A stretch of 62,215 nucleotides of DNA, from the IMG/VR virus record IMGVR_UViG_3300021335_000015, positions 1 through 62,215 of that record, one strand, 5' to 3'. The notes below the pieces were generated by a model. That model searched no databases. It was not told where the DNA came from and saw only the letters and a list, made by a program, of their open reading frames with translations. The stretch is from a virus. A program made the position numbers and the translations under genes. Below are positions 28,562-38,765 of this stretch, piece by piece. Within the stretch, counting starts at the first letter, position 1. Every line of letters begins with the position of its first letter.

Positions 28562-29440
28562 ATGCCAATAAGAAGAGTAGGTGGTATCACAGGCGTAGCA
28601 TCCATAAGTGGTTTTGGTTCTGGAACCAAAGTCAAGCGCGTCACTGTCGGCCGACCTATCAGTAATGTCGTACAGAATATCGGTGCAAACATCAAGACGT
28701 TTGATGGACTTGGTGATATTCCCAGTATTGAAGAGTTAAAACTGGGCGAGATTGGTATAAATACTCAAGACGGTAAACTCTATATCAAACGCGAGTATGA
28801 TGGTGGGGTTCAAACGATTGTAGAGATTGGCGCTGTAGGAGATGAGAGTCTCTCTGCGACAACTACATTCAACGCATACATCTATACGTCCGATGGAACG
28901 TTAGAAGTTATATCTGGGGCAGACGACGTTGGGAACGTATTACAATACGACCCAGATCCTAATAGCCCATCAAGAATTCAAGTATATCTCAACGGTGTCT
29001 TACTCCATCAAGGAATTGACTACGTTGCGGATGACGGGAGTACTATCTCCCTAACACACATTGTAGACGCAGAACAAGTTGTACAAGTTGCCGCCTACAA
29101 TTCAACTGGCGTTTCTTTTGGAAACGACCTCATCATAGATGATCACTTTGCCTTTATTGTAGGCACAAATGAAGAGACCCGATTCTATCATAACGGGACA
29201 GATACTATCATTAAGCACTTAGGGTTTAACGATAGTCAGTTCAAGATTCAACATGGGAATGATGATAGATTAATCATGGACGATGCGGGAGTCCAACTCT
29301 TAGGTAATTACTCACTGAACGGACAACCCGTTGCAAACCAAACGGAAGTAGATGCACTAAATGCAAGAATAGATGCTTTAGATTCTGACTTGCAAGATGT
29401 GACTGAACTATTACAGGAACTACTTCAGTTTAGATCCTAA
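28562..29440 (+). CDS. Tail fibre or virion protein (292 aa)
   Basis: It is preceded by GAGG. The segment ELKLGEIGINTQDGKLYIKR is the widespread fibre-head motif 'LGELAINTxDGKLF'. The middle holds a small beta module (RIQVYLNGVLLHQGIDYV), which is also present in the two following genes. A short coiled coil with DALDSDLQDVTELLQELL ends the protein. Probably a short fibre or an adaptor between the baseplate and the longer fibres downstream. Confidence 0.7.
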   Translation: MPIRRVGGITGVASISGFGSGTKVKRVTVGRPISNVVQNIGANIKTFDGLGDIPSIEELKLGEIGINTQDGKLYIKREYDGGVQTIVEIGAVGDESLSATTTFNAYIYTSDGTLEVISGADDVGNVLQYDPDPNSPSRIQVYLNGVLLHQGIDYVADDGSTISLTHIVDAEQVVQVAAYNSTGVSFGNDLIIDDHFAFIVGTNEETRFYHNGTDTIIKHLGFNDSQFKIQHGNDDRLIMDDAGVQLLGNYSLNGQPVANQTEVDALNARIDALDSDLQDVTELLQELLQFRS

Positions 29441-29469
29441 AATAACTAACAGGTTAGAATCGTTTTTAG

Positions 29470-29477
29470 TATAAATA
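29470..29477 (+). promoter_or_regulatory. Late promoter TATAAATA
   Basis: A perfect late box in the 72-nt gap between the 292-aa protein and the 119-aa gene, 35 nt before its ATG. It probably drives the 29513-37881 fibre genes as well. Confidence 0.8.
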
Positions 29478-29512
29478 AAGACGTATATTAACCATCTGTA
29501 GTACTCCAAGAT

Positions 29513-29872
29513 ATGATCAATAATAAGTCCTTTAACAGGGTGCTTGCCGAAAGTCTGTTCAATCTGGCTAAAAATAAGCAAGACGAAGTTACTGCTACTC
29601 CAGGCCAGGAAACTCAGTTATTCGAACTTATCGAAGGTACCTCATCATCAACTAATGACCGCACTGTGATCCCTGAATCGCAGGCGTTCATTGCCCCAGG
29701 CGATACAGCCATATTCACATTGAACGGGACACCGGCACGTGATGACTTAATTGATGTATGGGTCAATGATGTACTTCAACATCCTGAAGAAGTATATGAA
29801 ACCATTGGAGATACTATTCAATTTTTTGAGATCCCTCCGCAAGGAACGGACATCTACATAAAATTTCGTTAG
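29513..29872 (+). CDS. Small fibre-module protein (119 aa)
   Basis: The N-terminal helix (NKSFNRVLAESLFNLAKNKQ) is followed by a beta module with DDLIDVWVNDVLQHPEEVYE and IPPQGTDIYIKF. The module resembles the 'VFVGGVIQDPGVHYNI' domain near the end of the 1970-aa fibre and a segment of the 292-aa protein. The ribosome binding site is weak. It is likely a virion component of the fibre complex, possibly an adaptor. Confidence 0.65.
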   Translation: MINNKSFNRVLAESLFNLAKNKQDEVTATPGQETQLFELIEGTSSSTNDRTVIPESQAFIAPGDTAIFTLNGTPARDDLIDVWVNDVLQHPEEVYETIGDTIQFFEIPPQGTDIYIKFR

Positions 29873-29922
29873 TATATTATTAAACGTTTAATTCCAACAC
29901 TAACCAACTAGGAGATAACCTA

Positions 29923-32900
29923 ATGGCATTTAGGCAGATTAAATCCCCTGCATTAGCGGACAAGGCGGTACTCAATACCAAACTTGACGAAAGTGCTGTA
30001 CAGGGACAATCAACCCTTCAAGGTATGGTAAATCCAGCTGACTGCTTTACTCTTCTTTACGATGTGGGTTCTGACTCACTAAAGAAGATTGGTGCAGACC
30101 AGTTTTTCGCTTCGTTCAGCACGTCTGACCTAGCGGAAGGTTCTAACCTATACTATACCGCCGATCGTGCTAATGCTGATGTCGCTGCTCAAATCGACGC
30201 AGACGTTCTAGTAGAAACACAACGCGCACAAGCTGCAGAAACACTACTACAGAACAACATCGACGCAGAAGCAAGTGCTCGTGCTCAAGCAGACGTTACC
30301 CTACAGGCTAACATCACTGCGGAAGAGACACGCGCGAAGGCACGTGAAGATTCAATCGAAGCTGCATACATTGCGGCAGATGCTGCATTACAGACACAGA
30401 TCAGTAACTTCATCAATAACGTAGACAGCGATTCACTAGACTCTCTAGCGGAAATCGTAGAAGCATTCCAGAACGCGGACGACGCACTATCTGCTTCTAT
30501 CATCGCAAACGCTACTGCAATCACAACCGAAGTTAACCGTGCTGTTGCAAAAGAAACAGAAATCAACGACCGTGTTACTGTCGAAATATCTCGCGCTCAA
30601 TCAGCAGAAACTTCACTTGCTGGTCTAATCGGCGCGGAAGAGACTGCACGTATCGCTGGCGACAACGCACTATCTGCACGACTAGACACAGAAGAGACCA
30701 AGTCTACTTCTCTACAGTCTCAGATCACTGCTGAAGTCACTCGCGCTACTGGCGAAGAGTCACGTATCGAAGGTCGTCTTGACGGCGAGATCTCTCGTGC
30801 AACTAGCGCAGAAGCTGCAAACGCACAAAACATCCAAGATGAGATCGTTGCACGTGCAGTTGCTGACAACCAAGTTCGTACTGATCTAGGCGCAGACATC
30901 GTTGCGGCAGAAGCTGCGGCGAAGGCACACGCTGAGTCACAAGACGAAACAATGATCGGTGATGAGACTGTTGATGGTACTTCAGGTAACACAATCACAG
31001 ATCGTATTGCAACTGCAAAAGCAGAAGCAATCACTGAATCAAGCAACTCAACTGCAATCGAGAACGCTGCACGTATCGCAGGCGACTCTGATCTGAACGC
31101 TCGCGTTGATCAAGAAATCGTTGATCGTCTTGCTGGTGACGCTGCTAACTCAGCAGAAGTTGCGGCAGAAAAGACACGTGCGGAAGGTGTTGAAGCAGGT
31201 CTACAATCACAGGTCGACTTCATCACATCAAACACTGATCCAGCGGCACTAGACTCACTAACAGAAATCGTTGGTGCGTTCCAGTCTGCGGACTCAGATA
31301 TGTCCGCTCTAATCGCATCTAACACTACTGCGATTTCAAACGAAGCGACTGCTCGTTCGTCTGCTGACACTACTCTACAGGGCAACATTGATGCAGAAGC
31401 ATCAACTCGTTCAACTGCGGATGCGGGTCTACAGTCTCAGATCGATCAGATCAACGTTGACATCAACGTCTCAACACAAGACGTACTAGATCAAGCGAAG
31501 GCATATACGGATCAAGAAGCTGATTCGCACATGGCGGAAGCTAAGCAACACGCTGACGCACAAGACACTGCACTAATCGGTGACGCATCTGTAAACGGTA
31601 CTAGTGGAAACACAATCACTGACCGTATCGCAACTGCGAAGCAACAGGCAGTATCACACGCAAACGCAATCGTATCTACAGAAGAAGCTGCTCGTATCGC
31701 TGCTGACGATGCACTATCTCTACGTACAACAGTACTAGAAGGCGAGATGGATGCTGTCGAGACTCTATCTTCACAGAACGAAACAGACCTACGTGCAGAA
31801 GAAGTTGCACGTGCATCTGGTGACTCAGACCTACAAGCACAGGTCGATGCACTAAACTCCAACACTACAATCGAAGTTGATGATCTACAAGCACAGATCA
31901 CTGCGGAAGTTACTCGCGCATCTACTGCGGAAGCAACAAACGCGGCATCTGTCGTTACAGAACGTCAACGTGCAGAAGGTGTTGAAGCAGGTCTACGCGC
32001 TGACATCAACACAAACATTGGTAACATCTCTACAAACGCAGGTAACATCACGATCGAGCAAGCTGCACGTATCGCTGGTGATGCGGCACTATCGACTCGC
32101 GTTGATAACCTAGAAGAAGGTTTCACAAACGTTGACTCTGATCTACAAGCTCAGATCTTCGCAGAAGTCGCTCGTGCATCTGGTGCTGAATCAGTACTAA
32201 CTGCAACTGCAACTAGTCTACAAGGTCAGATCACTGACAACGATTCAGACATCCTTGCCCTACAGGGTCTAGTTGGTTCTGACGTACAAGATCTACAAGA
32301 CCAGTTAGATGCAGAGGTTTCTCGTGCAACTACAGCAGAAGGTGTTAACGCTGCGGCAGTTGTGGCAGAGAAGAATCGTGCAGAAGGTGTTGAAGCAGGT
32401 CTACGTACAGACGTTGATTCTAACCAATCACAAATCACTGCAAACGATTCAGATATCCTTGCACTTCAGATCCTACAGGCATCTGATCACAACGATAACC
32501 AAGCACAGATCACTGCTGAAGTTAACCGTGCGACTGCCGCTGAAGGCGTCCTACAGTCTAACATCGATGCAGAACAGGCACGTGCTGAAGGTATCGAATC
32601 TGGTCTACGTACTGACGTAGATAGTGTACAGGCGCAGGTTACTGCAAATGACTCTGACATCCTTGCTCTACAAAATCTACAATCAGGTGACGTTACAGAC
32701 CTACAGAACCAGTTGGACGCAGAAATTGTTCGTGCTACTGGTGTTGAAACTGGTATCCGCACAGACCTAACAACTCTTGAAGGTCGTGTTGACTTTATCG
32801 TTTCTAACGAAGATGGTGCGGCACTAGACTCACTAACAGAAATTGTTGGTGCGTTCCAAGACGCAGACTCAGATCTACAAGGTGTTATCGATGCTAACGG

Positions 32901-35835
32901 TGGTCGTCTAACTACCCTAGAATCAGAAATGGACGCAGTCGAACTACGTGCTACTGACCTAGAAGCAAAAGACGTTGCTCACACTAACCGACTAAACGGT
33001 TTAGATTCTGATCAGATCGTACAAAACACTCGTTTGAGCGGTGTTGAAGGACGTGCTACTGCACTAGAAACCAAGCAAGGTTCTGCACTTCTACACACAA
33101 CTGCAACAAACGTTTCTGACGCGATTAACGAACTACACGCAGAGATCGATGGCGAAGCTGCTGATCTAACTGCACTAGAAGCTCGTGTAACCACAGAAGA
33201 AGCAAACGTTGACGAACTACAAGCAGAAATGGATGCCGTCGAAGCACGTGCAACTGCTCTTGAAGGTCGCGCAACTGTAAACGAAGGTGACATCGATGAC
33301 CTAGAAACTAAGGTCGGAACTGCATCTCTTGCAACTGTTGCAACTGATCTATCTGCTGCAATCAACGAACTACACGCTGAACTAGACGTAGAAGTTGGTG
33401 ACCTAACATCACTAGAAGGTCGCGTAACTACTGCTGAAGGTGAGATCGATACACTGCAATCAGAAATGGATGCAGTCGAAGGTCGCGCAACTTCACTAGA
33501 ATCACGCATGACAACTGAAGAAGGTCACGTTGACGTTCTACAGGGTCAGATGGGTTCACAAGTACTAACAACAACTGCATCAACTGTTACTGCTGCTGTC
33601 AACGAGTTACACGCTCAGACAGACGTAGACGAAGGTCGTATCTCTACCCTAGAAGGTGAGATGGACGCGGTTGAAGGTCGTGCAACTTCACTAGAGACTC
33701 GTGCTACTGCGCTAGAGACAGAACAGACACTACAAGCTGGTCGTCTAACTGTCAACGAAGCAGACATCGACGCTCTTGAATCGAAGGTCGGTGCTGAAGC
33801 ATTCGACACAACTGCACAGACAATCTCTGGTGCTGTGAACGAAGTTCACGGTGAACTAGACGCAGTTGAAGGTCGTATGACTGCTGCTGAGTCTCGTGCT
33901 GACGCGGACAGTGACGCTCTTGTACAAGAGATCGCTGATCGTACTGCTGCGGACACACAGATCCGTATTGATCTAGCTGCTGATCGTACAACTGACCAAT
34001 CAGACTACATCGCACGTGACGCGGTTGTCCTTGCATCTGCACAATCATACGCAGAAGCAGAAGCGGACGACGCAGAAGCTGCTGCTAAGACATACGCAGA
34101 TGGCATCGTTGCGAACGAAGCTGCACTACGTTCTGGTGCTGATGCAACTCTACAGGGTAACATCGACGCAGAAGCAACTGCACGTCAAATTGCTGACAAC
34201 GGACTAGACTCACGTCTAACAGTTGTTGAGACAGAGATGACTGCAACTCAACTTGCTGCTGGTGTAAACGCTGATGGTACTTACAACACACCAACAGGTT
34301 CTAACTACCTAGACGCATCTACATCTCTATCAGATGCAGCTGCGAAACTAGATGCGGCAATCAAGGCAGTTGACAACACACGCAACTCTGGCACTAACAA
34401 TCTACAATCACAGATTGATGCTGAGATCGCACGTGCTACCGCTGCTGAAGGTGCAAACACCGTACTAATCAACGGTGAGATTGCTCGTGCAACTAGTGCG
34501 GAATCTGACCTAGGTGATCTGATCACAACTAACGCTCAGTCAATCGCTGCAGAAGCTGCACGTGCGCAGGGTGTTGAGACATCACTACAGTCACAGATCG
34601 ACTTCGTCGTATCTAACACTGACTCTGCTGCACTAGATTCTCTAACAGAGATCGTTGCTGCACTTCAGTCTGGTGATGGTGATCTACTAACTCTAATCCA
34701 AACTAACCAAACAGACATCGCTACTAACGCTTCTGGACTTGCACAAGAGATCACTGATCGTGCAGCACAGGGTGCGGCGATTCGTGGTGAGTTCGCTGCT
34801 GCGGACGCAACCCTACAGACTCAGATCGACGGTAAAGTCGCTAAGTCTGGAGACACCATGTCTGGTTCTCTATCAATGGGTGGCAACAAAGTCACTTCAG
34901 TCGCTAACGGTACAGACCCACAAGACGCAGTAAACAAGGGTCAGTTGGATGCAGGTCTTGCTGCACAACACATCTCGCAGTTCTCAACTACAGATGTTGC
35001 CGAAGGTGATAACCTATACTTCACAACTGCTCGTGCACGTGCCTCAGTATCTGCGGTCGACACTGCTGGTGAAGGTAAGGTATCTTACGATCCATCGACT
35101 GGTGCATTCTCAGTTGACACTGCTAAGTCTATCCTAGAACTAGTAGACGTTGCTGATTCATCATACGACGGTAAGAACGGTTACGTTCTACGTGTAACTA
35201 ACACGCTAGACGGAATGTCTCTACAGGATCCAACTCAGTTGGCATTCAACAACGCACAGCGTCAGACAATGGCTGGTGACGGTGCACAGACTACATTCGC
35301 ACTAGACTTCTACACGCAAGACCAAAACGCAATCGTCTTCGTTGGTGGTGTTATTCAGGATCCAGGCGTACACTACAACATTGATGCGATCAACCAGTTG
35401 ATCACATTCAACGCTGCAATCCCAGTTGGTACACAAGCGGTTGTAATCGCTCAGTCTACTAACTCGGTTGGTGTACTAGATCCTAAGTCGGTAGGTCTGG
35501 AAACTCTTGCTGATAACATCAAGGTCTTCGAACAGGGTAACGACATTGTCGCTGGAACTTCTGCTACTGTAGTTTCTGCATTCAACAAGTCTCAGTACCG
35601 TTCTGCGAAGTATGTTGTAACAGTAGAGTCAGGTGGTGAATTCGAAACTCGTGAGGCACTAGTTGTCCACGATGGAACATCCGCTTACATCGTTGAGTAT
35701 GGTGTCGTATTCACTGGTTCATCATTCCTAGGTGATACAGACGTACAAGTTAACGGAGAAAGTATCGAACTACTATACACCGCTGAATCAGCAGGTGCGG
35801 TAGTTTCTGTCTCAGTAACTTACGTTGACGCATAA
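29923..35835 (+). CDS. Giant coiled-coil tail fibre-like protein (1970 aa)
   Basis: Preceded by AGGAGA. The N-terminal head (FRQIKSPALADKAVLNTKLD) is followed by FSTSDLAEGSNLYYTADRA, a motif repeated near residue 1690 (FSTTDVAEGDNLYFTTARA). Between them lie ~1500 residues of Ala/Glu/Asp-rich heptads with recurring 'LQSQID', 'IDAEASAR', 'LDSLTEIVGAFQ' and 'NELHAE' blocks, i.e. a very long coiled-coil shaft. The end is a beta domain (AIVFVGGVIQDPGVHYNI) plus a further beta-rich tip. Length and layout suit a long tail fibre shaft comparable in role to T4 gp34/gp37; orthology is not shown. Confidence 0.8.
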   Translation: MAFRQIKSPALADKAVLNTKLDESAVQGQSTLQGMVNPADCFTLLYDVGSDSLKKIGADQFFASFSTSDLAEGSNLYYTADRANADVAAQIDADVLVETQRAQAAETLLQNNIDAEASARAQADVTLQANITAEETRAKAREDSIEAAYIAADAALQTQISNFINNVDSDSLDSLAEIVEAFQNADDALSASIIANATAITTEVNRAVAKETEINDRVTVEISRAQSAETSLAGLIGAEETARIAGDNALSARLDTEETKSTSLQSQITAEVTRATGEESRIEGRLDGEISRATSAEAANAQNIQDEIVARAVADNQVRTDLGADIVAAEAAAKAHAESQDETMIGDETVDGTSGNTITDRIATAKAEAITESSNSTAIENAARIAGDSDLNARVDQEIVDRLAGDAANSAEVAAEKTRAEGVEAGLQSQVDFITSNTDPAALDSLTEIVGAFQSADSDMSALIASNTTAISNEATARSSADTTLQGNIDAEASTRSTADAGLQSQIDQINVDINVSTQDVLDQAKAYTDQEADSHMAEAKQHADAQDTALIGDASVNGTSGNTITDRIATAKQQAVSHANAIVSTEEAARIAADDALSLRTTVLEGEMDAVETLSSQNETDLRAEEVARASGDSDLQAQVDALNSNTTIEVDDLQAQITAEVTRASTAEATNAASVVTERQRAEGVEAGLRADINTNIGNISTNAGNITIEQAARIAGDAALSTRVDNLEEGFTNVDSDLQAQIFAEVARASGAESVLTATATSLQGQITDNDSDILALQGLVGSDVQDLQDQLDAEVSRATTAEGVNAAAVVAEKNRAEGVEAGLRTDVDSNQSQITANDSDILALQILQASDHNDNQAQITAEVNRATAAEGVLQSNIDAEQARAEGIESGLRTDVDSVQAQVTANDSDILALQNLQSGDVTDLQNQLDAEIVRATGVETGIRTDLTTLEGRVDFIVSNEDGAALDSLTEIVGAFQDADSDLQGVIDANGGRLTTLESEMDAVELRATDLEAKDVAHTNRLNGLDSDQIVQNTRLSGVEGRATALETKQGSALLHTTATNVSDAINELHAEIDGEAADLTALEARVTTEEANVDELQAEMDAVEARATALEGRATVNEGDIDDLETKVGTASLATVATDLSAAINELHAELDVEVGDLTSLEGRVTTAEGEIDTLQSEMDAVEGRATSLESRMTTEEGHVDVLQGQMGSQVLTTTASTVTAAVNELHAQTDVDEGRISTLEGEMDAVEGRATSLETRATALETEQTLQAGRLTVNEADIDALESKVGAEAFDTTAQTISGAVNEVHGELDAVEGRMTAAESRADADSDALVQEIADRTAADTQIRIDLAADRTTDQSDYIARDAVVLASAQSYAEAEADDAEAAAKTYADGIVANEAALRSGADATLQGNIDAEATARQIADNGLDSRLTVVETEMTATQLAAGVNADGTYNTPTGSNYLDASTSLSDAAAKLDAAIKAVDNTRNSGTNNLQSQIDAEIARATAAEGANTVLINGEIARATSAESDLGDLITTNAQSIAAEAARAQGVETSLQSQIDFVVSNTDSAALDSLTEIVAALQSGDGDLLTLIQTNQTDIATNASGLAQEITDRAAQGAAIRGEFAAADATLQTQIDGKVAKSGDTMSGSLSMGGNKVTSVANGTDPQDAVNKGQLDAGLAAQHISQFSTTDVAEGDNLYFTTARARASVSAVDTAGEGKVSYDPSTGAFSVDTAKSILELVDVADSSYDGKNGYVLRVTNTLDGMSLQDPTQLAFNNAQRQTMAGDGAQTTFALDFYTQDQNAIVFVGGVIQDPGVHYNIDAINQLITFNAAIPVGTQAVVIAQSTNSVGVLDPKSVGLETLADNIKVFEQGNDIVAGTSATVVSAFNKSQYRSAKYVVTVESGGEFETREALVVHDGTSAYIVEYGVVFTGSSFLGDTDVQVNGESIELLYTAESAGAVVSVSVTYVDA

Positions 35836-35853
35836 GGAACTTTGGTAATAGTC

Positions 35854-35876
35854 GGGGGAGGGATCAGCTCTCCCCC
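35854..35876 (+). terminator. GC-rich hairpin between fibre genes
   Basis: GGGGGAG (35854-35860) pairs with CTCCCCC (35870-35876) across 9 nt. No T run follows, so it may act as an RNA-stabilising or processing hairpin rather than a true terminator. Confidence 0.4.
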
Positions 35877-35904
35877 TCCATTAAAATTCTAAAAGGTAAA
35901 CAAA

Positions 35905-37881
35905 ATGTCTACAAATAAGAAATTTAGAATACAGAACGGCGTTGACGTATCGAATGGTGACATCTCTATCAACGACGTAACTGTAATCGGCGCAGACGGT
36001 AAGGTTGTACCTGCCGCGATCGCCGATGCTGTTGCAGGTCTGACTTCTTCTGACATCGCAGACCTACAAGCGCAGGTAAGTGCTATTCTAGGGACTTCCC
36101 CAGAAACACTTGACACGCTTCAGGAAATCGTTGCGGCATTTGAAAGTGCAGATAGTTCTTTAACCACATCTGTCGCTGCAAACTCTGCGGCAGCTGCTCA
36201 GAACGCAACTGACATCGCAACAATCAACACTACTCTAACGAACGGTGTTGCAACACCAACAGACGTTGCTGACCTACAAAGTCAAGTAACTTCTAACGAC
36301 ACAGACATCGCAGCTAACGCGGCGGCAATTGCTGCTGCAAACGCACGTACTTCTGGTATCAGCACATCTTCAGGTTCATCTAACATTCAGATGACTGCTG
36401 ATGTCGACATGGACGGTAACGCAGTTACTAACATGGCTGACCCAAGTTCTGCACAAGATGCGGCAACTAAGGCATACGTTGATGCGGCATCAACTTCTTC
36501 AGGTAGTGATCTATCTACAGAAACTGCTGCACGTATCGCGGGTGACGTTGCAAACTCAAACGAAGTAAACGTTGAGACTGCACGTGCGGTTGCGGTAGAG
36601 GGTTCTCTACAGTCACAGATCGACTCAGTATCATCAACAGGTGTATCTGGTCGTCAGTCACTACAAGACGCAATCGACGCAGAAGAAGCTGCTCGTATCG
36701 CTGCAGACGCTGTCCTACAGTCAAACATCGATGCAGAAGCAAGTGCTCGTACTGGTGCGGACAACACTCTACAGTCTAACATCGACACAGTATCTGCGGC
36801 AGTATCTGCAATCACTAACGGTTCACCAGAAACACTGAACCAGTTGACAGAACTAGTTGCTGCATACGAAGGTGCTGATGCAAGTCTACAAACTCTGATC
36901 GATAACCTAGGTGGTGACGCATCTGCCCTAACAGGTCGTGTATCAACCCTAGAATCAGAGATGGATGCGACTGAAACTGCGACTTCATCTAACACTGCTG
37001 CAATCACTGCGGAAGCAGTTGCTCGTACGGCGGCGGATGACGATCTACAAGACGCAATCGACGCGGAAGCAAGTGCTCGTGCAGCGGCAATAACTGCTGA
37101 GACAGGTTCTCGTCAAACTGCGATCACTGATGAGACTAACGCTCGTATCCTTGCAGATAACGGTCTACAGTCACAGATCGATGCGCTAGACAACTCAACA
37201 ACTGGTGACAAGTCTAACCTACAAGCACAGATCACGTCTAACGATAACGACATCACTTCACTACAGACTGCACTTTCCGCAGAAACATCTGCACGTGAAG
37301 CTGCTGATCTATTAATGCAAGACGACATCGATGGTGAGGCGACACACCGTCAAGCTGCTGATGCTGCATTACAGTCAGATATCGATGATGAAGTTGCGGC
37401 ACGTATCGCTGCGGTTGATGCGGAAGCGCAACAACGTAACGCTGCTGACTCAAGTCTGCAAAACCAGATCAACAACATCATTTCTAACACTGACTCCGCT
37501 GCATTAGATTCTCTAACAGAGATCGTTGCTGCATTCCAGTCTGCTGATGGTTCGATCACAGGTGTTGTTAACTCTAACACATCTCGTATTGCTTCTTTGG
37601 AAGGTGCACAAGCAGGTATTCTTGCATGGAACACTGATAACGTATCAGAAGGTTCATCGAACCTATACTTCACAGACGCACGTGGTAAAGCATGTGTCGG
37701 TGCGGATGCGGGTTCATGCCTAGACTACGATCAGGCTGCTGGTAAGTTCTCACTAGATCTAACAGAGACTGCCGGTGCTCTAGTACCAGACAACTCATCT
37801 AACGCGGACAAACTAGACGGACAACACGGTTCACACTACCGTATCGATGTCTACGATGTCAACGGTTCTGTTGTCAACTAA
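35905..37881 (+). CDS. Coiled-coil tail fibre-like protein (658 aa)
   Basis: AAGG lies 10 nt upstream of the ATG. The head (KKFRIQNGVDVSNGDISI) is the common marine-phage fibre start 'FxVxNGLxVxG'. The shaft shares blocks with the 1970-aa fibre (LDSLTEIVAAFQSADGS, VADLQSQVTSN). A TDNVSEGSSNLYFTDARGK motif near residue 575 matches the repeated motif of that fibre. The end (DKLDGQHGSHYRIDVYDVNG) resembles 'LDGxxxxYYL' fibre-tip joins. It is probably the distal or companion fibre of the 1970-aa protein. Confidence 0.8.
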   Translation: MSTNKKFRIQNGVDVSNGDISINDVTVIGADGKVVPAAIADAVAGLTSSDIADLQAQVSAILGTSPETLDTLQEIVAAFESADSSLTTSVAANSAAAAQNATDIATINTTLTNGVATPTDVADLQSQVTSNDTDIAANAAAIAAANARTSGISTSSGSSNIQMTADVDMDGNAVTNMADPSSAQDAATKAYVDAASTSSGSDLSTETAARIAGDVANSNEVNVETARAVAVEGSLQSQIDSVSSTGVSGRQSLQDAIDAEEAARIAADAVLQSNIDAEASARTGADNTLQSNIDTVSAAVSAITNGSPETLNQLTELVAAYEGADASLQTLIDNLGGDASALTGRVSTLESEMDATETATSSNTAAITAEAVARTAADDDLQDAIDAEASARAAAITAETGSRQTAITDETNARILADNGLQSQIDALDNSTTGDKSNLQAQITSNDNDITSLQTALSAETSAREAADLLMQDDIDGEATHRQAADAALQSDIDDEVAARIAAVDAEAQQRNAADSSLQNQINNIISNTDSAALDSLTEIVAAFQSADGSITGVVNSNTSRIASLEGAQAGILAWNTDNVSEGSSNLYFTDARGKACVGADAGSCLDYDQAAGKFSLDLTETAGALVPDNSSNADKLDGQHGSHYRIDVYDVNGSVVN

Positions 37882-37908
37882 TCCAAGTTCTTAGAACTTC
37901 GATGAAAG

Positions 37909-37934
37909 AGGGAGTCTTCGGACTCCCTTTTTTT
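37909..37934 (+). terminator. UUCG terminator before gp13
   Basis: AGGGAGTC (37909-37916), TTCG, GACTCCCT (37921-37928), then seven T. It closes the fibre cluster. It is nearly identical to the terminator at 49566, including the flanking promoter. Confidence 0.92.
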
Positions 37935-37939
37935 ATGTC

Positions 37940-37961
37940 TATAAATAAAATCGTATAAATA
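37940..37961 (+). promoter_or_regulatory. Tandem late promoters TATAAATA
   Basis: Two perfect late boxes, 37940-37947 and 37954-37961, lie 14 bp apart in front of gp13. Doubling may give stronger late transcription of the neck, terminase, sheath, tube and portal genes. Confidence 0.85.
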
Positions 37962-37994
37962 GAGAGACACACACGTAACTTCGAGACACATTAG

Positions 37995-38762
37995 ATGTAC
38001 GCTACTGACAGAGAAGAACTAATCGAGTATTGCCTACGTGCACTGGGACACCCAGTCGTAGAGATCAATATCGATGACGAACAATTAGATGATCGTGTTG
38101 ATGAGGCACTCCAATGGTTCCGTGAGAACCACCCAGATGGGTCGAAGAGATACTACCTCAAACATCAACTAACGCAACAGGACATCGACACACAGACCGT
38201 AGATCTACCGGACGACCTTGATTTGACTGCGGTGGTACGTATGTTACCAGTCACCCTTTCGAACTCTCAGGGGTGGTTTAGTGACGCGTGGCAGTACCTC
38301 CAGTATACCATATCAGACTTCACTCGTGCAAACGGAGTGTTGGGTGATCTGGCATATTACGAAGGTATGCAACAACAACTATCACTGCTCGACATGAAGT
38401 TGATGGGTCAACCACAGATGACCTTTGATCGACAGTATAATCGTGTGAATCTACTTGTTTCTAAAACGAAACTAACAGCGGGAGACTTCGTCGTGTTCGA
38501 GGTCTATGGTATTCGCAGTCCGGACGATACGGTATCCGAATACAACAACCTATGGAACCACCGCTTCCTGAAAGAATACACAACCGCGCTGATCAAACGT
38601 CAGTGGGGTATCAACCTAATCAAGTTTGACGGTATGCAGTTGCCTGGCGGGGTCACTATCAATGGTCGTCAAATCTATGATGACGCAATCGCAGACATCG
38701 ACAAGATCATGGAGAAGTTCCGATTGGAAGAGGACGAAGGTCCAATGTTCTTTATGGGGTAA
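37995..38762 (+). CDS. 13: Neck protein gp13
   Basis: A 255-aa protein. The N-terminus (DREELIEYCLRALGHPVVEI then DDEQLDDRVDEALQWFRENH) is the characteristic gp13 pattern, followed by LKHQLTQQDIDTQTVDLPDD. T4 gp13 is 309 aa. With gp14 it completes the neck after DNA packaging and forms the head-tail junction. It sits at its canonical place before gp14, gp15, gp16 and gp17, with 3 nt to gp14. Confidence 0.88.
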   Translation: MYATDREELIEYCLRALGHPVVEINIDDEQLDDRVDEALQWFRENHPDGSKRYYLKHQLTQQDIDTQTVDLPDDLDLTAVVRMLPVTLSNSQGWFSDAWQYLQYTISDFTRANGVLGDLAYYEGMQQQLSLLDMKLMGQPQMTFDRQYNRVNLLVSKTKLTAGDFVVFEVYGIRSPDDTVSEYNNLWNHRFLKEYTTALIKRQWGINLIKFDGMQLPGGVTINGRQIYDDAIADIDKIMEKFRLEEDEGPMFFMG

Positions 38763-38765
38763 ACC

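Noticed and set aside
29880-29891. Palindrome TTAAACGTTTAA before the 1970-aa fibre
   Set aside because: Short A/T-rich palindrome with no T run or promoter geometry; no role can be supported.
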